From NCBI GenBank assembly GCA_026401035.1, contig JAPLNR010000053.1:25451-89450 (forward strand): a DNA stretch of 64,000 nt. Reading direction: 5' to 3'. The stretch is from Planctomycetia bacterium. GTDB lineage: Bacteria > Planctomycetota > Planctomycetia > Pirellulales > UBA1268. The notes beneath the pieces are model-generated. The model saw only the letters and a program-made list of their open reading frames with translations, was not told the DNA's origin and made no database searches. Shown here piece by piece: positions 8,668 through 17,291 of the stretch (its first letter is position 1; every line of letters starts with the position of its first letter). The position numbers were made by a program, and so were the translations under genes.

Positions 8668-9840
8668 CTACTCGGCATTCAAACCGCACGCTGCGGCGGT
8701 GCAGAGCCGTTTCGTCAGCGACGGCGACGAGAGATAGAGCGGCAGGCCGTGGTTCCGGCCGATGATGTTGCCGCCGTCGACTGCCGAAAACTCCACGTGG
8801 TCCGGCAGCCACCGCCGCGGCATGCCCACGTAGCCCAAGGCATCGACGTTGGTGTTGCGATCGAGCAGGTGGAAGAACCGCAGGGCGTCGTCGCTGGAAT
8901 TGGTGATCAGCGACACGCGGTCGACGCAGTCGAGCGTGTGACGATACGGGCCGCGCGGGGCGAAGGCATCGCACCGCACGGCGGCCGCGATAAACACGAG
9001 GTTCGTCGGCGCCGGCCGATCGAGCCAGGGCTGCAGGTCGGTGCGGCCCGCCTGCTCGGCGGTGATGAGATTCTTCAGGCCCTCGAGCGTGATCAGGGCG
9101 CCGTAGCTGTAACCGACGATCGCCACCGGCCGCAGGGGATCGATCTGACCGAGGAGCCAGGCCATGTAACGGCCCTCGGAAAACGCCCGCTCGTATTTTG
9201 CCCGGCCGTCCTTCAGAAGGAGCCCCTGCTGCTCGCTCGGCCAGGAGAAAACCACCGTTCGCACCCCACCCGTCCCCGGGCAGGCTGCCGCACAGTGCCG
9301 AGCCATGAGCAGCCCCTGCTGCTTGGCCGACGCCGGATCATAACGGTTGCCATGAATGAAGATGACGAGCGGCTTCCGACCTTCGCTGCCGTCGTTGCCA
9401 AGCAGCCGCGTCAGATCGGACCGCTCCCAGCGACCGCGGCCACAGCTCCGCTCGGTTCCTTGTCCGACGAACTGTTCGATGCCGAGATTTGGCGACAGCG
9501 GCACTCGGCAGGTGTCCGGCAGGCGGCGGGTGCTCACGCACCAGACGTCGGGCTCGGCGGATTCCGGCACACTCTCGTGCGGCATCGGATCGATCGTGCG
9601 CAGTGCTCGTGAGCCGGGCTGTGAGAGCGACACCAATGTCGCTACGCCGGTCGACGCTTCTGCCGACGCAGCATCAGCACCGTGAGATGGCCGCGGACTC
9701 CACACGACCAGCATCACGGTCGCGATCAACGCGACCACGGCCGCAAACCAATACCCCCGCGTGAACGGCCGCACCGAGCCACGCCCGTGCCCGCTGGAAA
9801 GAGAAGGATGCTGAATCGCCATCGAATTGTCCTGTTTCAC
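8668..9840 (-). CDS. Membrane-anchored alpha/beta hydrolase
   Basis: A 390-residue protein with an N-terminal transmembrane anchor ('YWFAAVVALIATVMLVVW', about residues 31-48). Its C-terminal two thirds is an alpha/beta hydrolase domain: 'KPLVIFIHGNRYDP' gives the oxyanion-hole HGN, 'VAIVGYSYGALITLEG' the nucleophile elbow G-Y-S-Y-G, and a late 'GRNHGLPLYL' the likely catalytic His. It resembles esterase-like DUF900-type hydrolases. The segment between anchor and domain has several Cys residues ('DVWCVSTRRLPDTC'), suggesting an exported domain with disulfides. The substrate is unknown. The gene is convergent to galE; its stop lies 51 nt from repeat copy A. Confidence 0.7.
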   Translation of the reverse strand: MKQDNSMAIQHPSLSSGHGRGSVRPFTRGYWFAAVVALIATVMLVVWSPRPSHGADAASAEASTGVATLVSLSQPGSRALRTIDPMPHESVPESAEPDVWCVSTRRLPDTCRVPLSPNLGIEQFVGQGTERSCGRGRWERSDLTRLLGNDGSEGRKPLVIFIHGNRYDPASAKQQGLLMARHCAAACPGTGGVRTVVFSWPSEQQGLLLKDGRAKYERAFSEGRYMAWLLGQIDPLRPVAIVGYSYGALITLEGLKNLITAEQAGRTDLQPWLDRPAPTNLVFIAAAVRCDAFAPRGPYRHTLDCVDRVSLITNSSDDALRFFHLLDRNTNVDALGYVGMPRRWLPDHVEFSAVDGGNIIGRNHGLPLYLSSPSLTKRLCTAAACGLNAE

Positions 9841-10122
9841 CGCCTGCGTCGACCGTCCTGCGACCGAAGTCCAACAACACTAGCATGGAATTTTTCCGGA
9901 TGCCGAACGCAGGCGGCCACGATTCGGCACCGTCAACACGCTGGAAGACGCATGTCGCGCACAGCCGGCGCAACCGCTACCAACGGCCTCCCGAGGCAAA
10001 AAATTTCCTGGCGTTTCGACGCCCCGCGCCTGAACGTGAGCTAGGTTTCTTGAGCGTCGTCTCGGACGACGCATCACGTCGTCGCGGCCGTCCGGCCGTG
10101 GAAGCGGTGGAGTTTTGTAATC

Positions 10123-10449
10123 ATGTCGCGTACCGTCTGTTTGGCACTCGTCCTCGGCAGCCTCGTGGCCGCCCCCGGATGCACCAGTTGTTTCGGCGGC
10201 TCTGGCAGCGGCTGCCGCAGCCCCTCGTTCATGGAGTTTCGCTCGCCGTGCGGCGGTGCCGGTGGCGGCTGCGGCCGTGGCGCAGCGCCGATGATGGCCG
10301 CGCCGATGGCCCCGCCCTGTGGCGCACCGGCCTGTGCTCCCGCCTGCGATCCCTGTGGAACGCCCGCCCCGTGCTGCGAGCAGGGGGGCACGATCATGTC
10401 GTCCCCTTCGTCGCTGCCGGTGATGGGCGAGCCGGGCACGTTCAGCTGA
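10123..10449 (+). CDS. Small Cys/Pro-rich lipoprotein
   Basis: A 108-residue protein with a lipoprotein signal ('LALVLGSLVAAPGC', lipobox Cys at about residue 20). The mature part is rich in Cys, Gly, Pro and Ala ('PPCGAPACAPACDPCGTPAPCC'), with no known domain. Similar low-complexity lipoproteins are frequent in planctomycetes; another lies at 15993. The Cys pairs could form disulfides or bind metal, but nothing more specific can be said. The ATG lacks a strong ribosome binding site. Confidence 0.6.
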   Translation: MSRTVCLALVLGSLVAAPGCTSCFGGSGSGCRSPSFMEFRSPCGGAGGGCGRGAAPMMAAPMAPPCGAPACAPACDPCGTPAPCCEQGGTIMSSPSSLPVMGEPGTFS

Positions 10450-10702
10450 TCGTTCAAAAAACCATTCGAACCTGCGGCCGCTCGTTCCCAGGCGGCCCGC
10501 AGGCCTTCGCCCCTCCGGTGATGCGCCGCTCTTGCCGGCCACGCATCGGGCAAGCGGCACGTTGTGTGCCCGCTCCCGATTCGAGCGGTTCATCACCGGG
10601 GGGGCGATGGTTTTTTCGCGGCTGGTCGTCTCCCACCGCGTCGGGAGATCGACGGGCATGACGCTGGGGCGGGCCTTCAGTCCGCCCCCGTCCCGGCACG
10701 GC

Positions 10703-10708
10703 TATAAT
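10703..10708 (+). promoter_or_regulatory. Possible -10 box upstream of ffh
   Basis: A perfect TATAAT stands 35 nt before the ffh start in otherwise GC-rich DNA. No good -35 box is seen at the usual distance. Confidence 0.4.
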
Positions 10709-10743
10709 CGGCTGCTCCATACGCCGTCTTTTCCGGAGCCGCC

Positions 10744-12216
10744 ATGTTCGAATCGCTGTCCGCCTCGCTGTCGTCCGCCTTCAACTCGCTCCGGGGCCGC
10801 GGGCGGCTGACCGAGGCGAACATGCGGGAGGGGCTCGCCGGCGTCCGCACCGCACTCCTCGAGGCCGACGTCGCCTATGACGTCGTCGACCAGTTTCTCG
10901 ACCGCGTGGCCGAGGAGGCCGTCGGCGCGAAGGTGCTCGAGTCGCTCGACCCGGCGCAGCAACTCATCGGCATCGTGCACCGCGAACTCATCAATTTGAT
11001 GGGGCCCGTGGACCACTCGCTCCACCTCGAGGACGGCAAGACGACGATCCTCATGCTTTGCGGCCTGCAGGGCTCCGGCAAGACGACCTCCTGCGCGAAG
11101 CTCGCCCGCAAGATCAAGGAACAGGGCCGCGGCGTGATGCTCGTGGCGGCGGACCTGCAGCGACCGGCGGCCATCGAGCAGTTGGCTGTGCTCGGGCGAC
11201 AACTCGACGTGCCGGTGCACACGCCGGATGGCGTCACCGATCCGGTCGCAGTCTGCAAGGCTGGCGTGGCCCGCGCGCAGAAGGAGGGCATCTCCGTCGT
11301 CATTCTCGACACGGCCGGCCGCCTCTCGATCGACGAGGCGCTGATGCAGGAACTCTCGCGGATCGACCGCACCGTCGGCCCGGACCAGGTCTATCTGGTG
11401 GTCGACGCCATGACCGGCCAGGACGCCGTGAAAAGCGCAAAGGCCTTCAACGAGGCGCTCGAGCTCAACGGCGTGATCATGACGAAGCTCGATGGCGACG
11501 CCCGCGGCGGAGCGGCGCTGTCCGTGAAGAGCGTGACGGGCGTGCCGATCAAATTCATCGGCACAGGCGAGCAGATCGAGGCCCTCGAGGACTTCCACCC
11601 CGACCGCATGGCGGGGCGGATTCTGGGCATGGGCGACGTCGTCTCGCTCGTCGAGGAGGCCCAGCGGAAGTTCGACCAGGAGGAGATGCAGGAGCAGGAG
11701 GAGCGGCTGCGGGCCGGCGAATTCACGCTCGACGACTTCAAGAAGATGCTCCTGCAGACCCGGCGGCTCGGCCCGCTCGGCAAGGTGCTCGGCATGATCC
11801 CCGGCATGGGCGGCATGCAGGAGATGCTCGCGGGCGCCGACCTCGAGAAAGACATGAACCGGCTCTTCGGCATCATCGATTCGATGACGCCCGGCGAGCG
11901 CCGCAACCCCTCCCGCACGATCGACCAGCAGCGCCGCCGCCGGATCGCCACCGGTGCGGGCGTGCAGCCCAACGAGGTGAGCGACCTCGTGAAGCAGTTC
12001 GACGGCATGGCGGCGATGATGAAGGGCATGGCGGGGCTCGGCATGCGGGACCGAATGCGGGAAGTGCAGAAACTGCAGGCCGGTCTCACCAATCCCGCCG
12101 CCCGCCTCGGCCGGCCCAAGGGCGACACCGGCAAGCGTCTCTCGGCCGAAGACCGGCGGAAGCAAAAGAAACAGCGGGAGAAGGAACTCCGCCGCAAGAA
12201 GCGCGAGACCCGCTGA
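10744..12216 (+). CDS. ffh: Signal recognition particle protein Ffh
   Basis: The 490-residue product is the SRP54 GTPase. It has an N domain (1-about 90), then a G domain with the P-loop GLQGSGKT (107-114), '[19 protein letters not shown]' and '[17 protein letters not shown]'. A methionine-rich M domain follows ('[16 protein letters not shown]', '[17 protein letters not shown]') and binds 4.5S RNA and signal sequences. With FtsY it targets nascent membrane proteins to the translocon. It heads the ribosomal block rpsP-trmD-rplS-yraN, the usual bacterial order. The C-terminal tail is highly basic ([16 protein letters not shown]). Confidence 0.98.
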   Translation: MFESLSASLSSAFNSLRGRGRLTEANMREGLAGVRTALLEADVAYDVVDQFLDRVAEEAVGAKVLESLDPAQQLIGIVHRELINLMGPVDHSLHLEDGKTTILMLCGLQGSGKTTSCAKLARKIKEQGRGVMLVAADLQRPAAIEQLAVLGRQLDVPVHTPDGVTDPVAVCKAGVARAQKEGISVVILDTAGRLSIDEALMQELSRIDRTVGPDQVYLVVDAMTGQDAVKSAKAFNEALELNGVIMTKLDGDARGGAALSVKSVTGVPIKFIGTGEQIEALEDFHPDRMAGRILGMGDVVSLVEEAQRKFDQEEMQEQEERLRAGEFTLDDFKKMLLQTRRLGPLGKVLGMIPGMGGMQEMLAGADLEKDMNRLFGIIDSMTPGERRNPSRTIDQQRRRRIATGAGVQPNEVSDLVKQFDGMAAMMKGMAGLGMRDRMREVQKLQAGLTNPAARLGRPKGDTGKRLSAEDRRKQKKQREKELRRKKRETR

Positions 12217-12420
12217 TCGCCAGGGGCGGCCTCTCTCCGGACCAGACCGGGACCAATCTGGGTCCATTCTGGGACCAAACCGGGTGGCAATCCGCGGGCC
12301 GGAGCCCGCCCTGTCTCCAAAAAGCAGCGAAAAAAAGCCGCTCCGGGAGGTGGGCTTGGGTTTGGGGCCGCGTCGGGTACGCTGAAAGGCTCGAAATTCC
12401 CTCCCGAGGAGAGCCTGAAC
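12217..12420. other. Intergenic region with alternating GGGACC/GGTCC words
   Basis: The 204-nt gap between ffh and rpsP has closely spaced GGGACCA, GGGTCC and GGGACCA words at about 12250-12285 that can pair in two alternative short hairpins (GGACC with GGTCC). This could be a weak terminator or attenuator within the operon. It is followed by a GC-rich segment and the rpsP leader. Confidence 0.35.
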
Positions 12421-12903
12421 GTGTCTGTGGCGATTCGAATGAAGCGGATGGGCCGGAAGAACCGCCCCTTTTACAGAATTTGTGCAACCGACAAGCGGAG
12501 CCCGCGTGACGGCCGCGAGATCGAGGTCATCGGCACCTATGATCCGTTCGTGCCCGATACCGACGCGCGTTGCCTCCTCAACGGCCCCCGCCTCGAGCAC
12601 TGGCTGTCCGTCGGCGCCCAGCCGAGCGTGGCGGTTCGCGTGCTGATCAAGAAGTATGGTCCCAAGGGAACTCATCTCAAGGAGATGGAACTGGCCCGCG
12701 CGAAGCTTGCGATGCCACGGATTGTTCCCGACCCGGGCCCGCCGGCGTTTGTCCCCGAGGTGAAGGCCGAGCCGTCGGCCGAACAGCCAGCGGAAGCCGC
12801 GCCGGCCGTTGAGCAGGCTGCCGAAGTCGTCGTGGCCGCAGAAGCCGCTCCTGAAGCGACACCGCCCGAAGCCGCACCGACCGAGGATTCGCCGGCATCC
12901 TGA
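12421..12903 (+). CDS. rpsP: 30S ribosomal protein S16 with acidic tail
   Basis: The first 80 or so residues are a clear bS16 ('[30 protein letters not shown]', 'IEVIGTYDP'). The start is GTG at 12421, with GAGGAG upstream. The protein is 160 residues long, about twice the usual bS16, because of an Ala/Glu/Pro-rich acidic C-terminal extension ('[21 protein letters not shown]' region). S16 binds 16S rRNA and helps assemble the 30S body. The tail is probably disordered. The next gene is trmD; rimM, which usually sits between them, is absent. Confidence 0.97.
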   Translation: MSVAIRMKRMGRKNRPFYRICATDKRSPRDGREIEVIGTYDPFVPDTDARCLLNGPRLEHWLSVGAQPSVAVRVLIKKYGPKGTHLKEMELARAKLAMPRIVPDPGPPAFVPEVKAEPSAEQPAEAAPAVEQAAEVVVAAEAAPEATPPEAAPTEDSPAS

Positions 12904-12928
12904 TGCTGCCGCCTTCCGACGCTGCCCC

Positions 12929-13633
12929 ATGTCCATGCGCATCGACATCCTGACGCTGTTTCCGGAGATGTTCACGAGCTTCCTCGAAGGGAGCCTGCTC
13001 GGGGCCGCGCAGGCCAACGGCCTGCTCGACATCCGCGTCGTGAACATTCGCGATTACGCCGAAGGCGTGCATCGGCAGGTAGATGACCGACCGTTCGGTG
13101 GTGGCCCTGGCATGCTGCTGATGCCCGGCCCGGTCGTCGACTGCGTGGAAGCGGTGCGAAAGCAGGCCGCCGATGCGGGGCACCTCGTGATGCTCACCCC
13201 GGCGGGACGGCGGCTCGATCAGTCGGTCGTCGAGGAACTTGCCCGCCGCGACAGGATCGTCTTGCTCTGCGGACGCTACGAGGGCTTCGACGAGCGGATC
13301 CGCGAGACGCTCGAGCCCGACGAAATCTCGATCGGCGATTATGTGCTCTCCGGTGGCGAGGTGGCGGCGATGGTGATCGTCGATGCCGTCGCGCGGCTCG
13401 TGCCGGGCGTGCTCGGCGACGAGGAGAGCGCCCGCCAGGATTCCTTCTCGGGAGCCGAGCGGCTCGTGGAAGGCCCCCAATACACACGGCCGCGTGAGTT
13501 TCGCGGCCTGCAAGTGCCCGACGTGCTGCTGTCGGGCGATCACGCGCGGATCGCAAAGTGGCGGCACGATCAGGCCCTGGTTGCGACCGAGCGGCGAGCC
13601 CATAGCATTCATTCCCCAAGGAGTATCCCGTGA
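12929..13633 (+). CDS. trmD: tRNA (guanine-N1-)-methyltransferase TrmD
   Basis: A 234-residue SPOUT methyltransferase that makes m1G37 in tRNAs reading CNN codons and so prevents frameshifting. It begins '[15 protein letters not shown]'. Signature segments are '[15 protein letters not shown]', '[13 protein letters not shown]' and the SAM-binding trefoil-knot region '[19 protein letters not shown]'. The open frame extends upstream, but ATG 12929 fits the family start and follows rpsP by 25 nt. Its TGA overlaps the GTG start of rplS, indicating coupling. Confidence 0.97.
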   Translation: MSMRIDILTLFPEMFTSFLEGSLLGAAQANGLLDIRVVNIRDYAEGVHRQVDDRPFGGGPGMLLMPGPVVDCVEAVRKQAADAGHLVMLTPAGRRLDQSVVEELARRDRIVLLCGRYEGFDERIRETLEPDEISIGDYVLSGGEVAAMVIVDAVARLVPGVLGDEESARQDSFSGAERLVEGPQYTRPREFRGLQVPDVLLSGDHARIAKWRHDQALVATERRAHSIHSPRSIP

Positions 13634-14064
13634 GCCAGAAAATCCTTTCCCATGTCGAAGCCTCGAGCCTGAAGGCCGACGTCGACGCGTTTTCGATCGG
13701 CGACACCGTCGACGTCCACACCCGCATTCTCGAGGGCGAGAAGGAGCGTGTGCAGATTTTCAACGGCGTGGTGATCGCCCGCAGCGGCTCGGGCAGCCGC
13801 GAGATGTTTACCGTGCGGCGGATCGTGTCGGGCGAGGGCGTCGAGCGCAAGTTTCCCCTCCACTCGCCCAAGATCGCCAAGATCGAGGTGAAGCGGTCGG
13901 GCGTGGCGCGTCGCGCGAAGCTCTACTATCTCCGTGATCGTGTCGGCAAGTCGGTGCGACTCCGTGAAAAGCGTGACGATCTGGTGGGCGACAAGGCCAA
14001 CGCGAAGAAGCCCGCCAAGAAGGCGGCCAAGAAGGCGGCCAAGAAGGCGACCGCGAAGTCCTGA
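13630..14064 (+). CDS. rplS: 50S ribosomal protein L19 with Lys/Ala tail
   Basis: The 144-residue product is bL19, located at the subunit interface. Core motifs are '[31 protein letters not shown]', 'REMFTVRRI' and '[23 protein letters not shown]'. The GTG start overlaps the trmD stop (GTGA), with AAGGAG just upstream. The last 20 or so residues are a repetitive basic tail of [11 protein letters not shown] type, which the standard family of about 115 residues lacks. Such tails may contact rRNA. Confidence 0.97.
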   Translation: MSQKILSHVEASSLKADVDAFSIGDTVDVHTRILEGEKERVQIFNGVVIARSGSGSREMFTVRRIVSGEGVERKFPLHSPKIAKIEVKRSGVARRAKLYYLRDRVGKSVRLREKRDDLVGDKANAKKPAKKAAKKAAKKATAKS

Positions 14065-14081
14065 ACCGGGCGGGTTTGGCC

Positions 14082-14453
14082 ATGGCTTCACGCGACGAAC
14101 TCGGCCGTCGTGGAGAAGACGAGGCGGCCAAATACCTGCGCGGCATCGGCTACCGGATCATCTCCCGACGGGAACCCGTGCTCCGCGGAGACATCGATCT
14201 GATCGTGCTCGACGACCGCACGGTGGTGTTTGTCGAGGTCCGAACCCGCAGCGACACCGCCCACGGGCATCCGGCGGAGACGGTCGGCCACCAGAAGCAG
14301 CGGCGCATCGCCCAACTCGCCAACGCCTACATCCGGCGGCATCGGCTCGAAGACTGCCGGGTGCGGATCGACGTCGTCACCGTGACGTTCAACGGGCCGG
14401 AAGGCCGGCCGGTGCTGGAACACTTCCAGAACGCATTCGACAGCCCCTGGTAA
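14082..14453 (+). CDS. yraN: YraN/UPF0102 family nuclease-like protein
   Basis: A 123-residue UPF0102 protein with the restriction-endonuclease-like fold: 'RRGEDEAAKYLRGIGYRIISRR' then 'GDIDLIVLD...VVFVEVRTR', giving the D...E-x-K-like motif (here E-V-R). The family often lies next to ribosomal or rnhB genes; its role is unclear and DNA processing is suspected. ATG 14082 is preferred over an in-frame TTG 6 nt earlier. Its TAA stop lies inside a palindromic repeat copy. Confidence 0.88.
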   Translation: MASRDELGRRGEDEAAKYLRGIGYRIISRREPVLRGDIDLIVLDDRTVVFVEVRTRSDTAHGHPAETVGHQKQRRIAQLANAYIRRHRLEDCRVRIDVVTVTFNGPEGRPVLEHFQNAFDSPW

Positions 14454-14471
14454 GACAGGCTTCAGCCTGTC
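14450..14471. repeat. Palindromic repeat copy containing the yraN stop
   Basis: GACAGGCTTCAGCCTGTC (arms of 8 bp around TC) preceded by GTAA, whose TAA is the yraN stop codon. It faces an inverted copy at 14528-14549. Confidence 0.85.
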
Positions 14472-14540
14472 GAATCTGGCACTGGTCGGCGACAGGCTGA
14501 AGCATTTCGAATCCGGCACTGGTCGGCGACAGGCTGAAGC
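14472..14540. repeat. Tandem direct duplication between palindromes
   Basis: A unit of about 32 nt (beginning GAATCTGGCACTGGTCGGCG and running into GACAGGCTGAAGC) occurs at 14472-14503 and again at 14509-14540. The first copy carries a truncated palindrome, the second a complete one. This suggests local duplication of the repeat element. Confidence 0.75.
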
Positions 14541-14549
14541 CTGTCCTAC
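14528..14549. repeat. Palindromic repeat copy containing a minus-strand stop
   Basis: GACAGGCTGAAGCCTGTC followed by CTAC. Read on the minus strand it is TAG plus the palindrome, and this TAG is the stop codon of the APP1-type gene. Confidence 0.85.
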
Positions 14550-15616
14550 AGCGGCGACACGTCGGCCAACTCCTCGGCCTCCACGAACACCCGGAACGTG
14601 CCGGCGGGCAGACGGCGGGCGAGGCGGTCGAGACGGAAGCGGATCTTCTCTCGCGGTGCCTTGCCCTCCACCTGCCGGATCACGATGCCGGCCACCTGCT
14701 CGGGCCGGCGCCGGGCGATGGCGGCATAGACCTCCGGATCCCGTTCACCCGAATCACCGACCAGCAGGAAACGGCGGCCGGGAAACTCCTCCATGATCTG
14801 CTCGATCGCCCGACGCTTCGACCGCTTCCGCAACGGCAGACGGCCCAGCGGCGTCGAATCCTTGAGCCGGAAGAGCTTGAGGTGCATCGAGCCCGCGGGG
14901 AGTCCCGTGGCGCCAAGAAATCCACCGAGGCACGTGGCCAACTGCCAGGGACTGGCGGAGACGTAGTGAAACGCGGTGCCCCCGTCCTGCCAGCGACGGT
15001 AGACATCGACCATGCCGGGCACCGCCTGGAATTCCCGCACGAACGTGTTGGCGAGCAGCTCGCGGCGATTGGCGACGTTCGTCACCTTCACGGTGTCGTC
15101 GATATCGCTGACCACCGACAAGCCCTGCGGATCGATCAGTTGGATGCGGCCTCCGACCGGCGTCGCTCCGGGATCGGCGGCCGCCGCCCCGACGTCGGCC
15201 GGCCCGATCGATTCCTCGTCGTCGATCAAACCTTCGTAGGTGATCCAGTCGCAATGGGCCGCGCCCGTCGCGGCAGTGGCTGCGTCGAGTTCGAACGTAG
15301 TGCGGAAATGTCCGGTCCGGTCGGTATGGCCGGCATCGATGATCTGGCCGCCAAGCCTGATCCGCACCGGCTGCCCGGCCACCCGCTGGAAGAGAAAGGC
15401 GTCGGCGCGGCGCTGAAAAACCTCCGACTCGACCTGCACATCGTCCAGGTCCAGGAGCCGCTTCAGCACCGCCATCGCCAGCGCCCGCCGCCGACTCCGG
15501 AGCGGCAGGGGCCGGGTCACCATGCCTGCCACGGTGGCCTGCCAGCGACCCTCGCCGGGCATGCGCCGCGCGTAGGTGGGAAAGAAAACGATCATGCGGC
15601 TGCTGCCGGGTGCCAT
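14546..15616 (-). CDS. APP1-type phosphatidate phosphatase (DUF2183)
   Basis: A 356-residue protein with the App1p/DUF2183 HAD-like catalytic domain in its second half. 'LSVVSDIDDTVKVTNV' gives the DxDxT motif; 'ELLANTFVREFQAVPGM', 'FHYVSASPWQL' and 'FPGRRFLLVGDSGERDPEVYAAI' are the other HAD motifs. Yeast App1 dephosphorylates phosphatidic acid; bacterial members are uncharacterised. The N-terminal half has no clear domain. ATG 15616 is preferred over a TTG 18 nt upstream because GGGGGAG lies 9 nt before it. No signal peptide is obvious. Confidence 0.82.
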   Translation of the reverse strand: MAPGSSRMIVFFPTYARRMPGEGRWQATVAGMVTRPLPLRSRRRALAMAVLKRLLDLDDVQVESEVFQRRADAFLFQRVAGQPVRIRLGGQIIDAGHTDRTGHFRTTFELDAATAATGAAHCDWITYEGLIDDEESIGPADVGAAAADPGATPVGGRIQLIDPQGLSVVSDIDDTVKVTNVANRRELLANTFVREFQAVPGMVDVYRRWQDGGTAFHYVSASPWQLATCLGGFLGATGLPAGSMHLKLFRLKDSTPLGRLPLRKRSKRRAIEQIMEEFPGRRFLLVGDSGERDPEVYAAIARRRPEQVAGIVIRQVEGKAPREKIRFRLDRLARRLPAGTFRVFVEAEELADVSPL

Positions 15617-15730
15617 GAGACGATGCTCCCCCAACTTCGCCGCGGGAGGCCGGTCCTTGCAAGTGGGGAGCCCCGCATTCTACAACTTCACCGCAGCGAC
15701 ATTGGATTTTCAAGGAGTCTGGAGACGAGC

Positions 15731-15820
15731 ATGGGTGTTAAGAAAACGGGCAAGGGTCGGCGCAAACTTGGCCAGAAGAAGCGCCGCATGAGGGCCCGTA
15801 TCCGCCATCGCAAGGGCTGA
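15731..15820 (+). CDS. 29-residue highly basic protein
   Basis: The ORF MGVKKTGKGRRKLGQKKRRM... has Lys or Arg at about half of its 29 positions. GGAGA lies 5 nt before the ATG and AAGGAG further upstream. Its length and composition resemble the very small ribosome-associated basic proteins of the AURKAIP1/COX24 (bS22/mS38-like) or THX type; I cannot decide between them from sequence alone. The gene stands alone between the APP1 gene (divergent) and a lipoprotein gene. It is too short for most gene finders. Confidence 0.55.
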   Translation: MGVKKTGKGRRKLGQKKRRMRARIRHRKG

Positions 15821-15992
15821 TCCGGCACGACCCTCAAGGTTTCCCAACGGGCCGCCGCGCCCGCTCCCTTGCGGCCCGAATTTTTCTTGCTGCGCGCCTG
15901 CCGTGGGGTAGGGTTGCGAGTCCCGGGAATGTGCCCGGGGCGCGGCTCGCCGGACGGTCACGTTCGGCAGGACTATTCAGGGAGACTGGTCG

Positions 15993-16454
15993 ATGCGTAC
16001 GACGGAGTGGAACAGACGCGCGCTGCTCGGAACTGCGGTGCTGATCGCCGCGGGATTCACCGGCTGCAAATCGCTCAACGAGCGGTATATCGCCCTCGAG
16101 GTCTGGAAGTACGAGAAGTGCTTCGGTCACCTGCCGCCGGGATTCGTGCCACCGGGCGCGCAGGCGGCGATGGCCCCGGCCATGCGGCCCTGCGGTCAGC
16201 CCGCCACCTGCGGTCAGGCGACGCCGTGCCAATCGGCATCGTTCGCGCCGGGTGGTCATGTCGCGGGCGGTGACTGCAACGAATGCCAGGGTGCCGTGGT
16301 CGAAGGCGGAATGCCGATGGGTGCCGGCGGCACGGTGGTGCCGGGTCTGCCCGCCGGACCGGGCGGCGCACCGGGACCGATGCCGAGCAATCTGCCCTCG
16401 CCGGTGTCGACGAGCAAGCCCGTGATCATCTCGGACGAAGTCGTCCTGCCGTAA
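15993..16454 (+). CDS. Gly/Pro/Met-rich lipoprotein
   Basis: A 153-residue protein with a lipoprotein signal ('LLGTAVLIAAGFTGCKS', Cys about residue 28). A short conserved-looking segment 'LNERYIALEVWKYEKCFGHLPPGFVPPG' is followed by low-complexity sequence with spaced Cys ('RPCGQPATCGQATPC', 'GDCNECQG'). The type is similar to the 10123 lipoprotein: lipobox, Cys pairs, disordered mature chain. No function is known. It is convergent to panB. Confidence 0.65.
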   Translation: MRTTEWNRRALLGTAVLIAAGFTGCKSLNERYIALEVWKYEKCFGHLPPGFVPPGAQAAMAPAMRPCGQPATCGQATPCQSASFAPGGHVAGGDCNECQGAVVEGGMPMGAGGTVVPGLPAGPGGAPGPMPSNLPSPVSTSKPVIISDEVVLP

Positions 16455-16464
16455 CGCTCGCCTC

Positions 16465-16491
16465 GCGGAGGGCCGCCGACGGAGCCTCCGC
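16465..16491. terminator. Hairpin between convergent genes, abuts panB stop
   Basis: GCGGAGG and CCTCCGC form a 7-bp stem around a 13-nt loop. On the minus strand the stem starts at the last base of the panB TAG stop. It could terminate transcription from both sides; no T-run is present. Confidence 0.45.
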
Positions 16492-17291
16492 TATCCGAGC
16501 GTTTCGGATTGCCCGGGAAACAGTCGCGCCTCGACATCCGCACGCCAGCGGGCCAGACCGTCGGCGATTGCCGTCTTCGTGTCGGCGTAGGCGCGGACGA
16601 ACTTCGGCACATGATCGAGCGACAGGCCGACGAGGTCGTGCAGCACGAGCACCTGCCCGTCGCAATCCGGCCCGGCACCGATCCCGATGGTGGGCGCCGC
16701 GATCGCGGCCGTGATCTGCCGCGCGATCTCCCGCGGGATGCATTCCAGGACGACGGCACACGCGCCGGCGTCGGCGGCGGCACGGGCGTCGGCCATCAGG
16801 TGCTCGACGTCCCGCTGCATCCGGTAGCCGCCCAACTGATGCACCGCCTGCGGCCGCAGGCCCACATGCCCCATCACCGGAATCCCCGCGGCGGCGATCC
16901 CCGCGATGACGTCGGCCTGGCCGGCGGTACCCTCGAGCTTCACCGCCTGGCAGCCCGTCTCCTTGAGGATTCGAGCGCACGACTCGACCGCCGTCCGCAC
17001 GCCCAGATGCTGCAGCGGGAACGGCAGATCGACGACGACCAGCGCTCGGGATGCGGCCCGCGCGACGATCTCGCCGTGGTAGATCATCTGCTCGAGCGTG
17101 GCGGGGATCGTGGAGGATCGGCCGGCCACGACCATCGCCACGCTGTCGCCGACCAGCACGCAATCGACGCCGGCGGCATCGACGAGCCGGCCGGTCGGCC
17201 AGTCGTAGGCCGTGACCATCGTGATCGGTCGCCCGTCGCGCTTGGCGGCTGCAAGGTCGAGGGTCGTGACGCGGCGAGCGGGGCTTTTCAC
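16491..17291 (-). CDS. panB: 3-methyl-2-oxobutanoate hydroxymethyltransferase
   Basis: This 266-residue (beta/alpha)8 enzyme makes ketopantoate from 2-oxoisovalerate and methylene-THF, the first step of pantothenate and CoA synthesis. Family signatures are 'MVTAYDWPTGRLVDAAGVDCVLVGDS' (metal-binding Asp), 'VVVDLPF', 'AVKLEGTAG' and 'IPVMGHVGLRPQ'. The segment 'VVLECIP' carries the catalytic Glu, and 'APTIGIGAGPDCDGQVLVLHD' follows. The start is GTG, overlapping the stop of the upstream FHA gene by 4 nt (GTGA). No other pantothenate gene is in the window. Confidence 0.96.
   Translation of the reverse strand: MKSPARRVTTLDLAAAKRDGRPITMVTAYDWPTGRLVDAAGVDCVLVGDSVAMVVAGRSSTIPATLEQMIYHGEIVARAASRALVVVDLPFPLQHLGVRTAVESCARILKETGCQAVKLEGTAGQADVIAGIAAAGIPVMGHVGLRPQAVHQLGGYRMQRDVEHLMADARAAADAGACAVVLECIPREIARQITAAIAAPTIGIGAGPDCDGQVLVLHDLVGLSLDHVPKFVRAYADTKTAIADGLARWRADVEARLFPGQSETLG

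Noticed and set aside
10702..13047. A 781-codon open frame on the minus strand across ffh and rpsP
   Set aside because: It is the antisense shadow of GC-rich coding sequence; its translation is low-complexity, rich in His, Arg and Leu, and matches no family, while ffh on the other strand is unmistakable.
14450..14549. A CRISPR array, from the spaced palindromic repeats
   Set aside because: Only two to three copies, irregular spacing, one truncated, duplicated spacer, and no cas genes.
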